Below, piece after piece: positions 1 through 6,359 of a stretch of DNA of 9,573 nucleotides (positions within the stretch are counted from its first letter, which is position 1; every line of letters begins with the position of its first letter). The position numbers and the translations under genes are program-made. A model generated the notes under the pieces. That model was not told the DNA's origin. It worked only from the letters and a program-made list of their open reading frames with translations, and searched no databases. This DNA comes from an uncultured Bacteroidales bacterium (GTDB lineage Bacteria; Bacteroidota; Bacteroidia; Bacteroidales; UBA932): assembly GCA_946627685.1 (NCBI GenBank), contig CAMOVV010000023.1, positions 1 to 9,573 of the forward strand. The letters run 5' to 3'.

Positions 1-439
1 CGCCCACGCCCAGGAGTTTTGCTGCGCTGCCGATGGCGTCGGAGATGGCTTTCTTGTAACTGTCGTCGTCGACGTAGTCCTTGCCTGAGCCCTCCTTACG
101 CTTGAAGATATTGCCGCCGTTGCCGGGGATGGGGTCGCTCCACTGCCCGGTCTTAGGGTCACGGACGTACAGGTTCAGGTCTACGAAGGCCACGGTGGTG
201 TCGGCGTTGCCGGCTTCCAGCCACTTGTTCGTGATTTCGATTTCCCAGCCGATGCCGCAGGGTCCGAAGACCTCCGTGAGCGCCTTGATGCGCCACATGG
301 GGTTGATGTCGGTCTTGCCGCGCAGGCGTCCTTCGCTGATGGTTTTCTTCGCTTCCTGGGGAACGTTTCTGAGGATGTTGTAGAACTCAACGTTCTTTTC
401 AGAGGCGTTGGGTGTCTTCTTGTTGTCTTTTTCTTCCAT
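1..439 (-). CDS. Probable single-strand annealing (Rad52-like) protein, N-terminal part
   Basis: The reading frame starts at the ATG at 439 and stays open for 146 codons to the left edge, so the C-terminus is missing. Residues 45-65 (DINPMWRIKALTEVFGPCGIGW) are followed by a beta-rich stretch with AFVDLNLYV at 84-92, WSDPIPGNGG at 100-109, and a C-terminal helix AISDAIGSAAKLLGVG at 131-146. I recognise this arrangement from phage and mobile-element proteins treated as Rad52/Erf-like single-strand annealing proteins. In those proteins the next residues usually continue into a conserved 'GADVYW'-type segment, which would lie just outside the window. Such proteins coat single-stranded DNA and pair complementary strands. 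It is the last visible gene of the leftward set and starts 2 bp after the stop of the 110-aa gene, so the two are probably co-transcribed. That it is a real gene is nearly certain; the annealing role is inferred from resemblance. Confidence 0.6.
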   Translation of the reverse strand, partial: MEEKDNKKTPNASEKNVEFYNILRNVPQEAKKTISEGRLRGKTDINPMWRIKALTEVFGPCGIGWEIEITNKWLEAGNADTTVAFVDLNLYVRDPKTGQWSDPIPGNGGNIFKRKEGSGKDYVDDDSYKKAISDAIGSAAKLLGVG

Positions 440-441
440 GG

Positions 442-774
442 TTATGAGAAATTTAGGGTTAATTGCTTTCCTGAGAACAGGTTCCAGACATTCTGTTTGT
501 TGACGAGGTACCAGTTCCCGTTGCGTGTCACAACCCTGTCGTTGACGAACAGGGAGAGGACGGTGTTGATGAGCCTGACGCTCTTCCGGGTGGCCGGAGT
601 GTTACCGTTAAGGGTGATGGTCTTCGGAAACCTATTCACTTTCATGCAGCAGTCCTCATGGAGGAACACTTCGGTGCAGTCCCCGACGGTGTTGCACTGC
701 CTGTCAGGGAGTATGATGTTTCCGCAATCCTTGAGGGTGTCTGCGATTTTCTGGTTGAGTGTATTGTTCTTCAT
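442..774 (-). CDS. Unknown 110-aa cysteine-containing protein
   Basis: I do not recognise this protein. The first half carries five cysteines (C17, C27, C33, C42, C43) around the segment DCTEVFLHEDCCMKVN. The second half contains a basic stretch, ATRKSVRLINTVLSLFVNDR (61-80), then VVTRNGNWYLVNKQ, which could form a helix plus beta hairpin like a small winged-helix fold; this last point is only a guess. There is no signal peptide or membrane segment. It is preceded by a purine-rich stretch (AGGAAAGAAAAAAAAG on the minus strand) that may aid translation, and it lies 54 bp downstream of the 81-aa gene. Its stop is 2 bp from the start of the annealing-like gene, which supports a shared transcript. 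The overlapping plus-strand frame reads as hydrophobic nonsense. Confidence 0.65.
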   Translation of the reverse strand: MKNNTLNQKIADTLKDCGNIILPDRQCNTVGDCTEVFLHEDCCMKVNRFPKTITLNGNTPATRKSVRLINTVLSLFVNDRVVTRNGNWYLVNKQNVWNLFSGKQLTLNFS

Positions 775-828
775 GTCGTGTTTCTTTTTTTTCTTTCCTG
801 GGGAGTAATCGTTTCCGGTATCGCCTTT

Positions 829-1074
829 TCATTTCGAACTGATGCCGTGGAGGGCCAGCATGAAGCTGACCTTGTTGTCATCTATCTGTTCACCCTCTTC
901 CTCCGCTTTGAGGATAAGGAGGGTGGTGCAGATATCCACCGCGTCGTTTCTTACGTTCTTGATATAGGGTTTATCCGTCTTGGCGTAGATGATATACCTG
1001 TCAAGTGTCTTTACCAGCGTGACGGAGAGGTCTATGGCGATATCGAGGATGATTTGTTTTACTGTGCTACCCAT
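829..1074 (-). CDS. Unknown 81-aa protein
   Basis: I do not recognise this small protein. It begins MGSTVKQIILDIAIDLSVTL and looks mainly alpha-helical, alternating hydrophobic and charged residues, with an acidic patch LKAEEEGEQIDDNK near residues 55-68. I see no signal peptide, transmembrane segment or DNA-binding motif. Its ATG lies inside the end of the upstream 82-aa gene: the two frames overlap by 16 bp, which suggests coupled translation. It belongs to the leftward unit of small genes ahead of the annealing-like protein. A longer plus-strand frame covers the same DNA, but the leftward reading has ordinary soluble-protein composition and fits the gene order better. Confidence 0.55.
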   Translation of the reverse strand: MGSTVKQIILDIAIDLSVTLVKTLDRYIIYAKTDKPYIKNVRNDAVDICTTLLILKAEEEGEQIDDNKVSFMLALHGISSK

Positions 1075-1307
1075 AGCCTTCCCTTGGATATCTGTCCGAG
1101 GACGAGTTCGGTCTTGTCCTCCAGTTCCTTCCTTGTGACTATGCTTCCTTTGCAGAACGAGGTCACGAGGTACCTGTCTTCTTTCTCTTTGAGAATGGTC
1201 TTGGTGTAGTTGATGCCCGGCGCCACCTTCACTATGAAGTTCTTTTTGCCGGCGTCCACGAGCTGCAGGAGCTCTTTGACGGAGTTGATCTTAGTTAGTT
1301 TTTTCAT
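1059..1307 (-). CDS. Unknown 82-aa basic protein, first gene of the leftward unit
   Basis: I chose the ATG at 1307 (MKKLTKINSVKELLQLVDAGKK...). The frame is open further upstream to an ATG at 1439, but that 44-residue extension (rich in R, P, F and G) is simply a readthrough of the palindrome at 1348-1441 and does not look like protein. The product is small and rich in lysine, with a helical start (SVKELLQLVDAG), a probable beta segment (KNFIVKVAPGINYTKTIL) and a charged C-terminal part ending KGRLWVAQ. I do not recognise a family. It overlaps the next gene by 16 bp. Its leader is long and potentially structured, since the palindrome lies 41-134 bases upstream of the start. Confidence 0.6.
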   Translation of the reverse strand: MKKLTKINSVKELLQLVDAGKKNFIVKVAPGINYTKTILKEKEDRYLVTSFCKGSIVTRKELEDKTELVLGQISKGRLWVAQ

Positions 1308-1347
1308 GTATTGTTCGTTTTTCAGTTTCAAAAATGTGCGAAAGCGA

Positions 1348-1441
1348 GTTTGTGCTAAATTGCCGAACCTTTTTCCGCCCCTTACGGGATTCTTATCCCG
1401 CAAGGGCTCCGGGAAAAGTTTGGCAAATACAAAGCGCAAAC
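1348..1441. repeat. Long imperfect palindrome able to form an extended hairpin
   Basis: The arms are 1348-1390 and 1395-1441, with a TCTT loop at 1391-1394. The inner stem is CCCTTACGGGAT against ATCCCGCAAGGG, 12 bp with one mismatch that becomes a G-U wobble in the minus-strand RNA. Further out, TTTTCC (1371-1376) faces GGAAAA (1412-1417), TTGCC (1360-1364) faces GGCAA (1422-1426), and GTTTGTGCT (1348-1356) faces AGCGCAAAC (1433-1441). Short bulges separate the stems. It sits in the 5' leader of the leftward unit. It lacks a U-tract, so it is not a standard terminator. It could be a structured leader, a protein-binding palindrome, part of an origin, or a dispersed repeat unit. Confidence 0.8.
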
Positions 1442-1562
1442 GGAACGGAAGGGTAAGGCCGGAAAATTTCGACGCCGCAGGTGTCTTAAATTTTACCGAC
1501 CGTCCCTTCGCGGGAGGGGAAAAAGGGAAACAATCAAAGGAGCGGGGGGATGGGATGTAAAC

Positions 1563-1602
1563 AACAAAAAATATTTTGTTTTCTTTGTAAAAGTTTTGTT
1601 TT
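1563..1602. repeat. AT-rich inverted and direct repeats next to the promoter (candidate operator)
   Basis: AACAAAA (1563-1569) and TTTTGTT (1574-1580) form a 7-bp inverted repeat around AATA. The word TTTTGTTTT occurs at 1574-1582 and again at 1594-1602, exactly 20 bp apart, close to two helical turns. The second copy covers the -33 TTTG of the promoter. This placement suits a regulator that binds one face of the helix and controls entry into the transfer operon. The region is AT-rich, so chance repeats are possible. Confidence 0.4.
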
Positions 1603-1624
1603 GATTGAAAATTATGTATCTTTG
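1595..1624 (+). promoter_or_regulatory. Bacteroides-type promoter for the transfer operon
   Basis: TTTG at 1595-1598 and TATCTTTG at 1617-1624 match the Bacteroidota -33 (TTTG) and -7 (TAnnTTTG) elements, with an 18-bp spacer in the usual range. Transcription would start around 1630, giving a leader of only about 12 bases before the ATG at 1643. It is the only clear promoter in the window. Since later gene junctions are short, it may drive the whole tra block. Confidence 0.75.
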
Positions 1625-1642
1625 CACAAAATTGATTTTGTT

Positions 1643-1930
1643 ATGGCAATGAAAAGAAAGCCCCTTTCGGGGAGTGAACAGATGAAGAATAATCTCTACA
1701 CGAGCATCACCGGTCTGAAGAGCGACGCGGGGAAGAAGGGAACGGACGTGGACGTGGCGTTCATTTTTAACTGTATCGACGAGATAGTAAGGCGTGAGGG
1801 GCGCACCAAGCGTTTCGTCCTCATGAGCCTGCTCAGTTCCGGCCTGCAGAACAGTGAGATTTTCAAGGAGACCTATGAGGATTTCCGTAAGGAATGGCTT
1901 GCGTCGCATCCCGAAGGGTCCAGGGTATGA
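1643..1930 (+). CDS. Unknown 95-aa protein, first gene of the transfer operon
   Basis: I chose the ATG at 1643 (MAMKRKPLSGSEQ...) because it lies just after the promoter; a frame start at 1550 would precede the promoter and gives an unnatural cysteine-rich N-terminus. The first 40 residues are basic (KRK, KSDAGKK), followed by a predicted helical part: DVDVAFIFNCIDEIVRREG, RTKRFVLMSLLSSG and IFKETYEDFRKEWLAS. There is no membrane segment. I do not recognise the family. A small, N-terminally basic, helical protein at the head of a tra operon could be a DNA-binding relaxosome accessory factor or an operon regulator, and the repeats just upstream would be a natural site. This is inference from position and composition only. 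Confidence 0.75.
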   Translation: MAMKRKPLSGSEQMKNNLYTSITGLKSDAGKKGTDVDVAFIFNCIDEIVRREGRTKRFVLMSLLSSGLQNSEIFKETYEDFRKEWLASHPEGSRV

Positions 1931-1962
1931 TTAAACCGTATGTCTTTTTAAAATAAAGAATC

Positions 1963-3102
1963 ATGGGAAATTTGTTGATTATCATCTTCGCCTTTCTGGC
2001 GTTCGCATCCATAGGCGTGCTTCTCTGGGTGCTCTTCTCAGCCAAGCGTGCTCCGACCCGGAAGGAGGAACCCGCTCCTAACGTGGCTATGATTCGTGTA
2101 CGCAGTGCCGTTCCCGGCAAGACCGTCGTCGAGATTTATTCTGACGACTTGTATCTTGACGGCCCCGCACCGTTCGACAACGAGTTGGATGACCCCATTG
2201 CTGACAGGGAGGAGACTCCCATTGAGCGTTGGCGTCGCAATGACCTCTCTCCCGAAGAGAGGGAGGCCCTCGCCGAGGAACTCCGTTCCCTCGGCTACAC
2301 CGTCGAGTTCAACAGGGATGGCGCTCCGGAGGAGCCTGCCGAAGAGGGGACGCAGGCCCCGGCTCCGGCGGCATCGGCAATCGACTTCAATTTCCCTAAG
2401 GACCCGAAGGACCTTCTTGCCATTGTCGACAACATGACCTATCCTGAGGAGGTCCGTAAGGAGGCGAGGCACCGTCTGGATAAGTTCTTCGAGAGCACCG
2501 GCGCCCCCGAGGGGGACGGTGATGGGGAGGACTCCGACGACCATACAGGGGAAGACGGACAGGGGACCGACGGTGAGCCCGCCGAAGGCGAGTTTGAGGT
2601 TGACCCCGTCACCGGTGCACCCGTCTTCCGTAGTGAGGCTCCCGCTGCGGAGCCTGTGCCGGAAGACATCAGGGAGGTGGACGAGTCTTATATAGTCACC
2701 TTGGATTTCCCCCACGAGGACCATAACGAGTCCGATGATGATCGGGATTCAAGGCTGGCGATTGACCTGATGAAATTCATTGCTCACAGTTTCCGCAAGG
2801 GACTCGTGGATCCGGAACTCGTGGACTTCGCTGAACGCAGGCTTAACCTGAAAGTCAATCACGACTGGACTGAGGAGGAGAAGGCGCGTGTGGTGTCGAG
2901 GAAAGACGAGTTCCACTATCTTGATAACAAGACTATCGAGGAGTTTGATGCTATCGTCAGGGCGAGCGTGGAAGAGAGGGAGGGCAGGGCCAAGTCGGAT
3001 GACTCCGCACCGAAGCCCAAGATCGTCAATCTCGGTTTTGACCCCAACGGCGGTAAGAACGACCTTCTCTGGAAGAGGCTTGAATCCCTCGACCAGTGGT
3101 GA
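1963..3102 (+). CDS. Unknown membrane-anchored acidic 379-aa protein in the traD position
   Basis: Residues 4-27 form one transmembrane helix (LLIIIFAFLAFASIGVLLWV), followed by a basic stop (KRAPTRK), so most of the protein is probably cytoplasmic. The soluble part is strongly acidic. It has a PERW-like charged helical stretch at 86-112, a P/A/E linker at 119-139, a helical segment at 145-178, a disordered D/G/E-rich tract at 181-214, and a helical C-terminal region at 263-345 (DLMKFIAHSFRKGLVDPELVDFAERRLNLKVN). It ends with a basic/aromatic tail. I do not recognise a family. It sits between the 95-aa gene and traE, where CTnDOT-like elements place traD, but I see no sequence identity to support that name. 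The gene is certain; the function is unknown. Confidence 0.85.
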   Translation: MGNLLIIIFAFLAFASIGVLLWVLFSAKRAPTRKEEPAPNVAMIRVRSAVPGKTVVEIYSDDLYLDGPAPFDNELDDPIADREETPIERWRRNDLSPEEREALAEELRSLGYTVEFNRDGAPEEPAEEGTQAPAPAASAIDFNFPKDPKDLLAIVDNMTYPEEVRKEARHRLDKFFESTGAPEGDGDGEDSDDHTGEDGQGTDGEPAEGEFEVDPVTGAPVFRSEAPAAEPVPEDIREVDESYIVTLDFPHEDHNESDDDRDSRLAIDLMKFIAHSFRKGLVDPELVDFAERRLNLKVNHDWTEEEKARVVSRKDEFHYLDNKTIEEFDAIVRASVEEREGRAKSDDSAPKPKIVNLGFDPNGGKNDLLWKRLESLDQW

Positions 3103-3132
3103 TATGAGTTACACTTAATCATTTTTATACTT

Positions 3133-3462
3133 ATGAAAACCAAACTTGCAACATTTTTCAGACGTGCCTCACTTGCGTCAATGAGCGTTCTCGCTCCTGT
3201 ACTGGCCTCTGCTCAGGCCAAGGATGCGAAGACTATCCTTGACGGTGCTACCACCCAGCTTAACCAGATGGCCGGAACGGTTATCAACCTGATTTCCGTT
3301 ATCGGCGCCTTGGCAGCCGTGGCTATGCTGGCCCCGAACCTGCTAAAGTACCTCAAGGGTGACCCTTCTTCCAATGACGCCCTTATCAAGGTCGGAGCCG
3401 GTATCATAATCTTCGTTATTATCCTGCAGGTCATCCGTATGACGATGCTTAACGGCGCATAG
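3133..3462 (+). CDS. traE: Conjugative transfer protein TraE (DUF4134-like, VirB2-like pilin subunit)
   Basis: The 109-aa product has a basic start (KTKLATFFRR), a hydrophobic signal segment and a likely cleavage site after LASA (residue 27). Two transmembrane helices follow, at about 48-70 (VINLISVIGALAAVAMLAPNL) and 86-104 (KVGAGIIIFVIILQVIRM), separated by the charged loop KYLKGDPSSND. A signal peptide plus two helices joined by a short positive loop is the layout of VirB2-type pilins and of the Bacteroidota TraE family, which it fits in length and position. It would form the extracellular filament or channel lining. It starts 30 bp after the 379-aa gene, and its stop abuts the traF start. 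Confidence 0.85.
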   Translation: MKTKLATFFRRASLASMSVLAPVLASAQAKDAKTILDGATTQLNQMAGTVINLISVIGALAAVAMLAPNLLKYLKGDPSSNDALIKVGAGIIIFVIILQVIRMTMLNGA

Positions 3463-3464
3463 TG

Positions 3465-3794
3465 ATGAAGAGGCCCCTGTATCGTTCCCTTGACGAGCCG
3501 TCCGCGTTCTTCGGAATCCGCGGGCGGTTCACTACGTGGTTCGGCATCTATCTCGGAGGGGCACTTTTCGCCGCATTCATGGTCGGCTCTGCGACGTCCG
3601 GTTTTTTCGGATTCCTCGCTTTCTTTGCTTTTGGAGTGGTTGGGTATGGCTTCGTGATGTCGCTCCAGTCAAAATACAGTGACAGGCAGTTGTCGATGAA
3701 GCTTGCTTCGAAGAGGTATGTCCGTTTCATCAAGGTCCCGCCTTTCTCTTTCCGCCACCTGTGGCGTCGGGACAGGTTGGATTCAAAGTGGTAG
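3465..3794 (+). CDS. traF: Conjugative transfer protein TraF (DUF4133-like, VirB3-like)
   Basis: The frame is open from GTG 3462, which overlaps the traE stop, but ATG 3465 is the more likely start and gives 109 aa (MKRPLYRSLDEPSAFFGIRGRF). The N-terminal pattern 'YRSLDEP..FFGI+GR' matches the start of TraF/DUF4133 proteins. Two membrane segments follow, at about 24-41 and 46-65, then a basic cytoplasmic tail (KRYVRFIKVPPFSFRHLWRR). VirB3-type proteins are small inner-membrane partners of the VirB4 ATPase, and here the gene lies 9 bp ahead of traG, as expected. The start choice is uncertain by one codon. Confidence 0.82.
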   Translation: MKRPLYRSLDEPSAFFGIRGRFTTWFGIYLGGALFAAFMVGSATSGFFGFLAFFAFGVVGYGFVMSLQSKYSDRQLSMKLASKRYVRFIKVPPFSFRHLWRRDRLDSKW

Positions 3795-3803
3795 TATTGT
3801 AAG

Positions 3804-6359
3804 ATGACAGTAAAGGGTTCACGTAAGGATTTGTATGATGTCTTGCCGGTGATGTCGGTCAAGGATGGTTGTATCGTGTCAAGGCGCGGTGATGTGACTT
3901 TCTGCTGGGAGGTTACGTTGCCTCCGGCTTATTCCATTACCGAAGCGGGATACGACGAGATAGTCCACTCCTTTGAGTCCGCCGTCAAGCTTCTCCCCGC
4001 CTGGACCGTCCTGCATAGACAGGATGTCTATTTGCGGAACAAATGGAAAGGCACCTTCGGGAAGGGCTTCCTGTCGGACAGTTTCAACGCGCATTTCGAC
4101 GGTAGGAGTTACATGACTCACCGTCAGTTTCTTTTCCTCACTTTCGCGGGGAAACTCTCGGTCTTGCGGTCCAACTCCAGCACGGCGGGTTTCGGATTCC
4201 CGTCGAACCTCCTTGCTTTCCCGAAAGAGTCCGATATCGACCTTATGGCGGCCAAGGCGGCGGAGTTCATCACCGTCGTCCTGGGAAACGGTTATATGAA
4301 GGCACGTGCCCTGTCGACTGAGGAGATAGAGGGCTTGGGAAGCAAGCCCGGTCTTATCGAGGAGTATCTGTCCCTTGGACGTTGTGACAATATCCGTGAC
4401 GATATCTATGTCGAGCCCGGACGTCTTGAGATTGGAGACAAGAGTCTTCTTGGCTTCAAGATATCCGAGTCGGAACAGTTTCAGGGCAATTCCATTTCCA
4501 ATATCACGAAGGTGGTGGAACTCTCCGGAGAGACTTCGAGTGTTTATCTGTCTTTCGCTTCCGGTATCGGTTCCAGGCTTGACTGTGAGCATGTCGTTAA
4601 TCAGTATATCGTCATTCCCGACCAGCAGGAACTCCTGCGCGACCTTGACAAGCGTCGTCGCAAGATGCTGTCAATGTCCAAGGATGCGGGGAACAATGTT
4701 AACTCCAAGCAACTTGAGGATTTCCTGCTGAAGGTCAGGGAATCCACCTTGCTTGTATGTATGTCCCACATGAACCTCCTTGCCTGGTGTAAGAAAGGTG
4801 AAGAGGAGGAGTTGCGGGGTGATGTGTCCAAGGCGTTCGCCGGGATGGATATCGTCGGTTCAAGGCCTCTTGACGACCTGTTTTCTCTTTTCCTTGCAGG
4901 GTGTCCCGGAGGTGCGGCCGAATTGGGTAAGGATAACTACATGACTCAGGAACTGGTGTCGATGCTCTGTATGGGTATTAACGAGTCGTATGACGACGGT
5001 ATGCCCGGAGGTCAGTTCCTCGTCACCGACAGGGTGCGTCATATTCCTGTCCCTATTGACATACAGCTCAGGGCGCAGGCCTTACATCACATTGACAACT
5101 TCAATGTATTCCTCCTTGGTCCTTCCGGCTCAGGTAAGTCGTTCTTCATGAACTACTTCCTTCGTCAGTGTTATGACAATGGCGAAGCGGTGTTCATGAT
5201 TGACAAGGGCGGCTCCTACAGGGGCCTGACGGGTGTCATACACGAACTCTCCGGAGGGAAGGACGGTACCTATATGACCTGGGATATGGATAACCCGCCG
5301 TCATTCAATCCGTTTGTCGGCTGGGAGGACTGGGTGGACGACCGCGGGCGTCTCCGTCAGGATGCGGATGGCATACAGGCTTTCCTGTCGGCTATCCAGT
5401 TCCTCTGGGAGCCGAAGGGCGGCTGGATAGCCGCTAACTTCGCTATACTGGAGAAGATTGTCACGGAGTTCATCTATATGGCGAAGGCCAAGGGTATGGT
5501 GCATCCTGTGTTCGACGATTTCTATCAGTTCGTTGCCAAGAGCATCATGCCTCGTATCGTTCCTGTCCTGAACGACAGGGGCGAGGTGGAGAAACTGCCG
5601 GAGAATCCCTTCATCGTTGCGTATAACCCCGTCACTCCGGACCAGTTCGACGTGGCCGAGATGCTTCGGGCTTTATCTTCCTTCTCTGCTGACGGGACGT
5701 ACGCCTTCTTCCTTAACAATCCTGAGCCGAAGGATCTCGTGTCCGACAGGTTCACCGTCATCGAGGTGGACAAGATTGCGGACGGAGACAAGACTTTCTA
5801 TAGTCTTTGTATCCTGTTCATCATGAACACTTTCAATATCAAGATGCGCTCTACGGGCGGGTTCAAGCGTTTCGGCCTCGACGAGGCCTGGGCCGCTATC
5901 ATGAACCCCGTCTTCGAACCGTTCATACTGTCTCTGTGGAAGACCGCCCGTAAGTTCCAGACCTCGGCCATGGTTATCACCCAGGAACTTGACGATATCC
6001 TCAAGTCTCAGGTTATCCGCCAGTCTATTATCGTGAACTCTGATACGAAGATTCTTCTTAACCAGAAGAAGAATGAGAAGAAGTTCGATGATCTGGCCGC
6101 TGTGTTGGCCCTTACCGGGCATCAGAGGGATATCATTCTCTCTATGGGCAAGGCGCATGACCCGAAGCTGCCGTATTATACCGATGTGTATATCGGTATG
6201 CTGGATTGTTACGGCGTCTATTCCATTGAGGAGAGTCCGGAAGGCGTTATCTCTTACGAGTCCGATATCGTCAAGAAGGAGAAACTCATGCAGCTCGCCC
6301 GTGAGAGGGGCAGTATCGTTGTCGCTATAGAGGAACTTGCTAAATCAAAGAAGAAATGA
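3804..6359 (+). CDS. traG: Conjugation system ATPase TraG (VirB4 family)
   Basis: The 851-aa length is normal for Bacteroidota TraG/VirB4 proteins. The N-terminal half (about 1-400) is the VirB4 N-domain. The ATPase domain starts near 420: Walker A is GPSGSGKS at 439-446, followed by FFMNYFLRQ and the MIDKGGSYRGL segment. The Walker B acidic pair is D693-E694 in RFGLDEAWAAI, followed by TSAMVITQELDDIL and SDTKILLNQKK, the conserved late motifs of the family. It hydrolyses ATP at the inner membrane to drive pilus assembly and substrate transfer, with TraF and TraJ as likely partners. The final bases overlap the next start as ATGA, so translation of the following gene is probably coupled. No defect is visible. 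Confidence 0.95.
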   Translation: MTVKGSRKDLYDVLPVMSVKDGCIVSRRGDVTFCWEVTLPPAYSITEAGYDEIVHSFESAVKLLPAWTVLHRQDVYLRNKWKGTFGKGFLSDSFNAHFDGRSYMTHRQFLFLTFAGKLSVLRSNSSTAGFGFPSNLLAFPKESDIDLMAAKAAEFITVVLGNGYMKARALSTEEIEGLGSKPGLIEEYLSLGRCDNIRDDIYVEPGRLEIGDKSLLGFKISESEQFQGNSISNITKVVELSGETSSVYLSFASGIGSRLDCEHVVNQYIVIPDQQELLRDLDKRRRKMLSMSKDAGNNVNSKQLEDFLLKVRESTLLVCMSHMNLLAWCKKGEEEELRGDVSKAFAGMDIVGSRPLDDLFSLFLAGCPGGAAELGKDNYMTQELVSMLCMGINESYDDGMPGGQFLVTDRVRHIPVPIDIQLRAQALHHIDNFNVFLLGPSGSGKSFFMNYFLRQCYDNGEAVFMIDKGGSYRGLTGVIHELSGGKDGTYMTWDMDNPPSFNPFVGWEDWVDDRGRLRQDADGIQAFLSAIQFLWEPKGGWIAANFAILEKIVTEFIYMAKAKGMVHPVFDDFYQFVAKSIMPRIVPVLNDRGEVEKLPENPFIVAYNPVTPDQFDVAEMLRALSSFSADGTYAFFLNNPEPKDLVSDRFTVIEVDKIADGDKTFYSLCILFIMNTFNIKMRSTGGFKRFGLDEAWAAIMNPVFEPFILSLWKTARKFQTSAMVITQELDDILKSQVIRQSIIVNSDTKILLNQKKNEKKFDDLAAVLALTGHQRDIILSMGKAHDPKLPYYTDVYIGMLDCYGVYSIEESPEGVISYESDIVKKEKLMQLARERGSIVVAIEELAKSKKK

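Larger units (their letters stand above)
1308..1642. other. Divergent non-coding region between the leftward genes and the transfer operon
   Basis: This 335-bp stretch carries no convincing gene. From left to right it holds a long imperfect palindrome (1348-1441), a mixed segment with AT-rich words (GGAAAATTTC, TTAAATTTTA) at about 1461-1495, a small TCCC-TTCGC-GGGA hairpin followed by a purine-rich tract of G and A runs (about 1503-1555), and an AT-rich zone with repeats and a promoter (1561-1624). Divergent regions of this kind in conjugative elements often contain control sites and sometimes the origin of transfer. I see no recognisable nic site and no relaxase gene in the window, so an oriT here remains a hypothesis. 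Confidence 0.7.

Noticed and set aside
658..1209. 183-codon plus-strand frame covering the small leftward genes
   Set aside because: The translation is rich in V, L, F and C with no domain character, has no promoter or operon partner, and lies antisense to three better-supported leftward genes.
1308..1439. 44-residue N-terminal extension of the 82-aa leftward gene
   Set aside because: It only reads through the palindrome and has an R/P/F/G-rich, non-protein-like composition; the start at 1307 is more natural.
1348..1441. Integron attC site
   Set aside because: The bulged long hairpin recalls attC, but the ends GTTTGTG and CGCAAAC do not match the GTTRRRY/RYYYAAC core sites, and there is no cassette or integrase.
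1348..1441. Rho-independent terminator
   Set aside because: No T-run follows the stem on either strand, and no gene ends into it from either side.
1493..1909. 138-codon minus-strand frame across the promoter and the 95-aa gene
   Set aside because: It is antisense to the first tra-operon gene and runs through the promoter and purine tract; composition is unlike a protein.
2038..2724. 228-codon minus-strand frame within the 379-aa gene
   Set aside because: A shadow created by GC-rich codon bias in the acidic gene; the plus-strand frame has a clear membrane start and continuous operon context.
3879..4592. 237-codon minus-strand frame within traG
   Set aside because: It is antisense to the VirB4 N-terminal domain, whose plus-strand frame is unambiguous.
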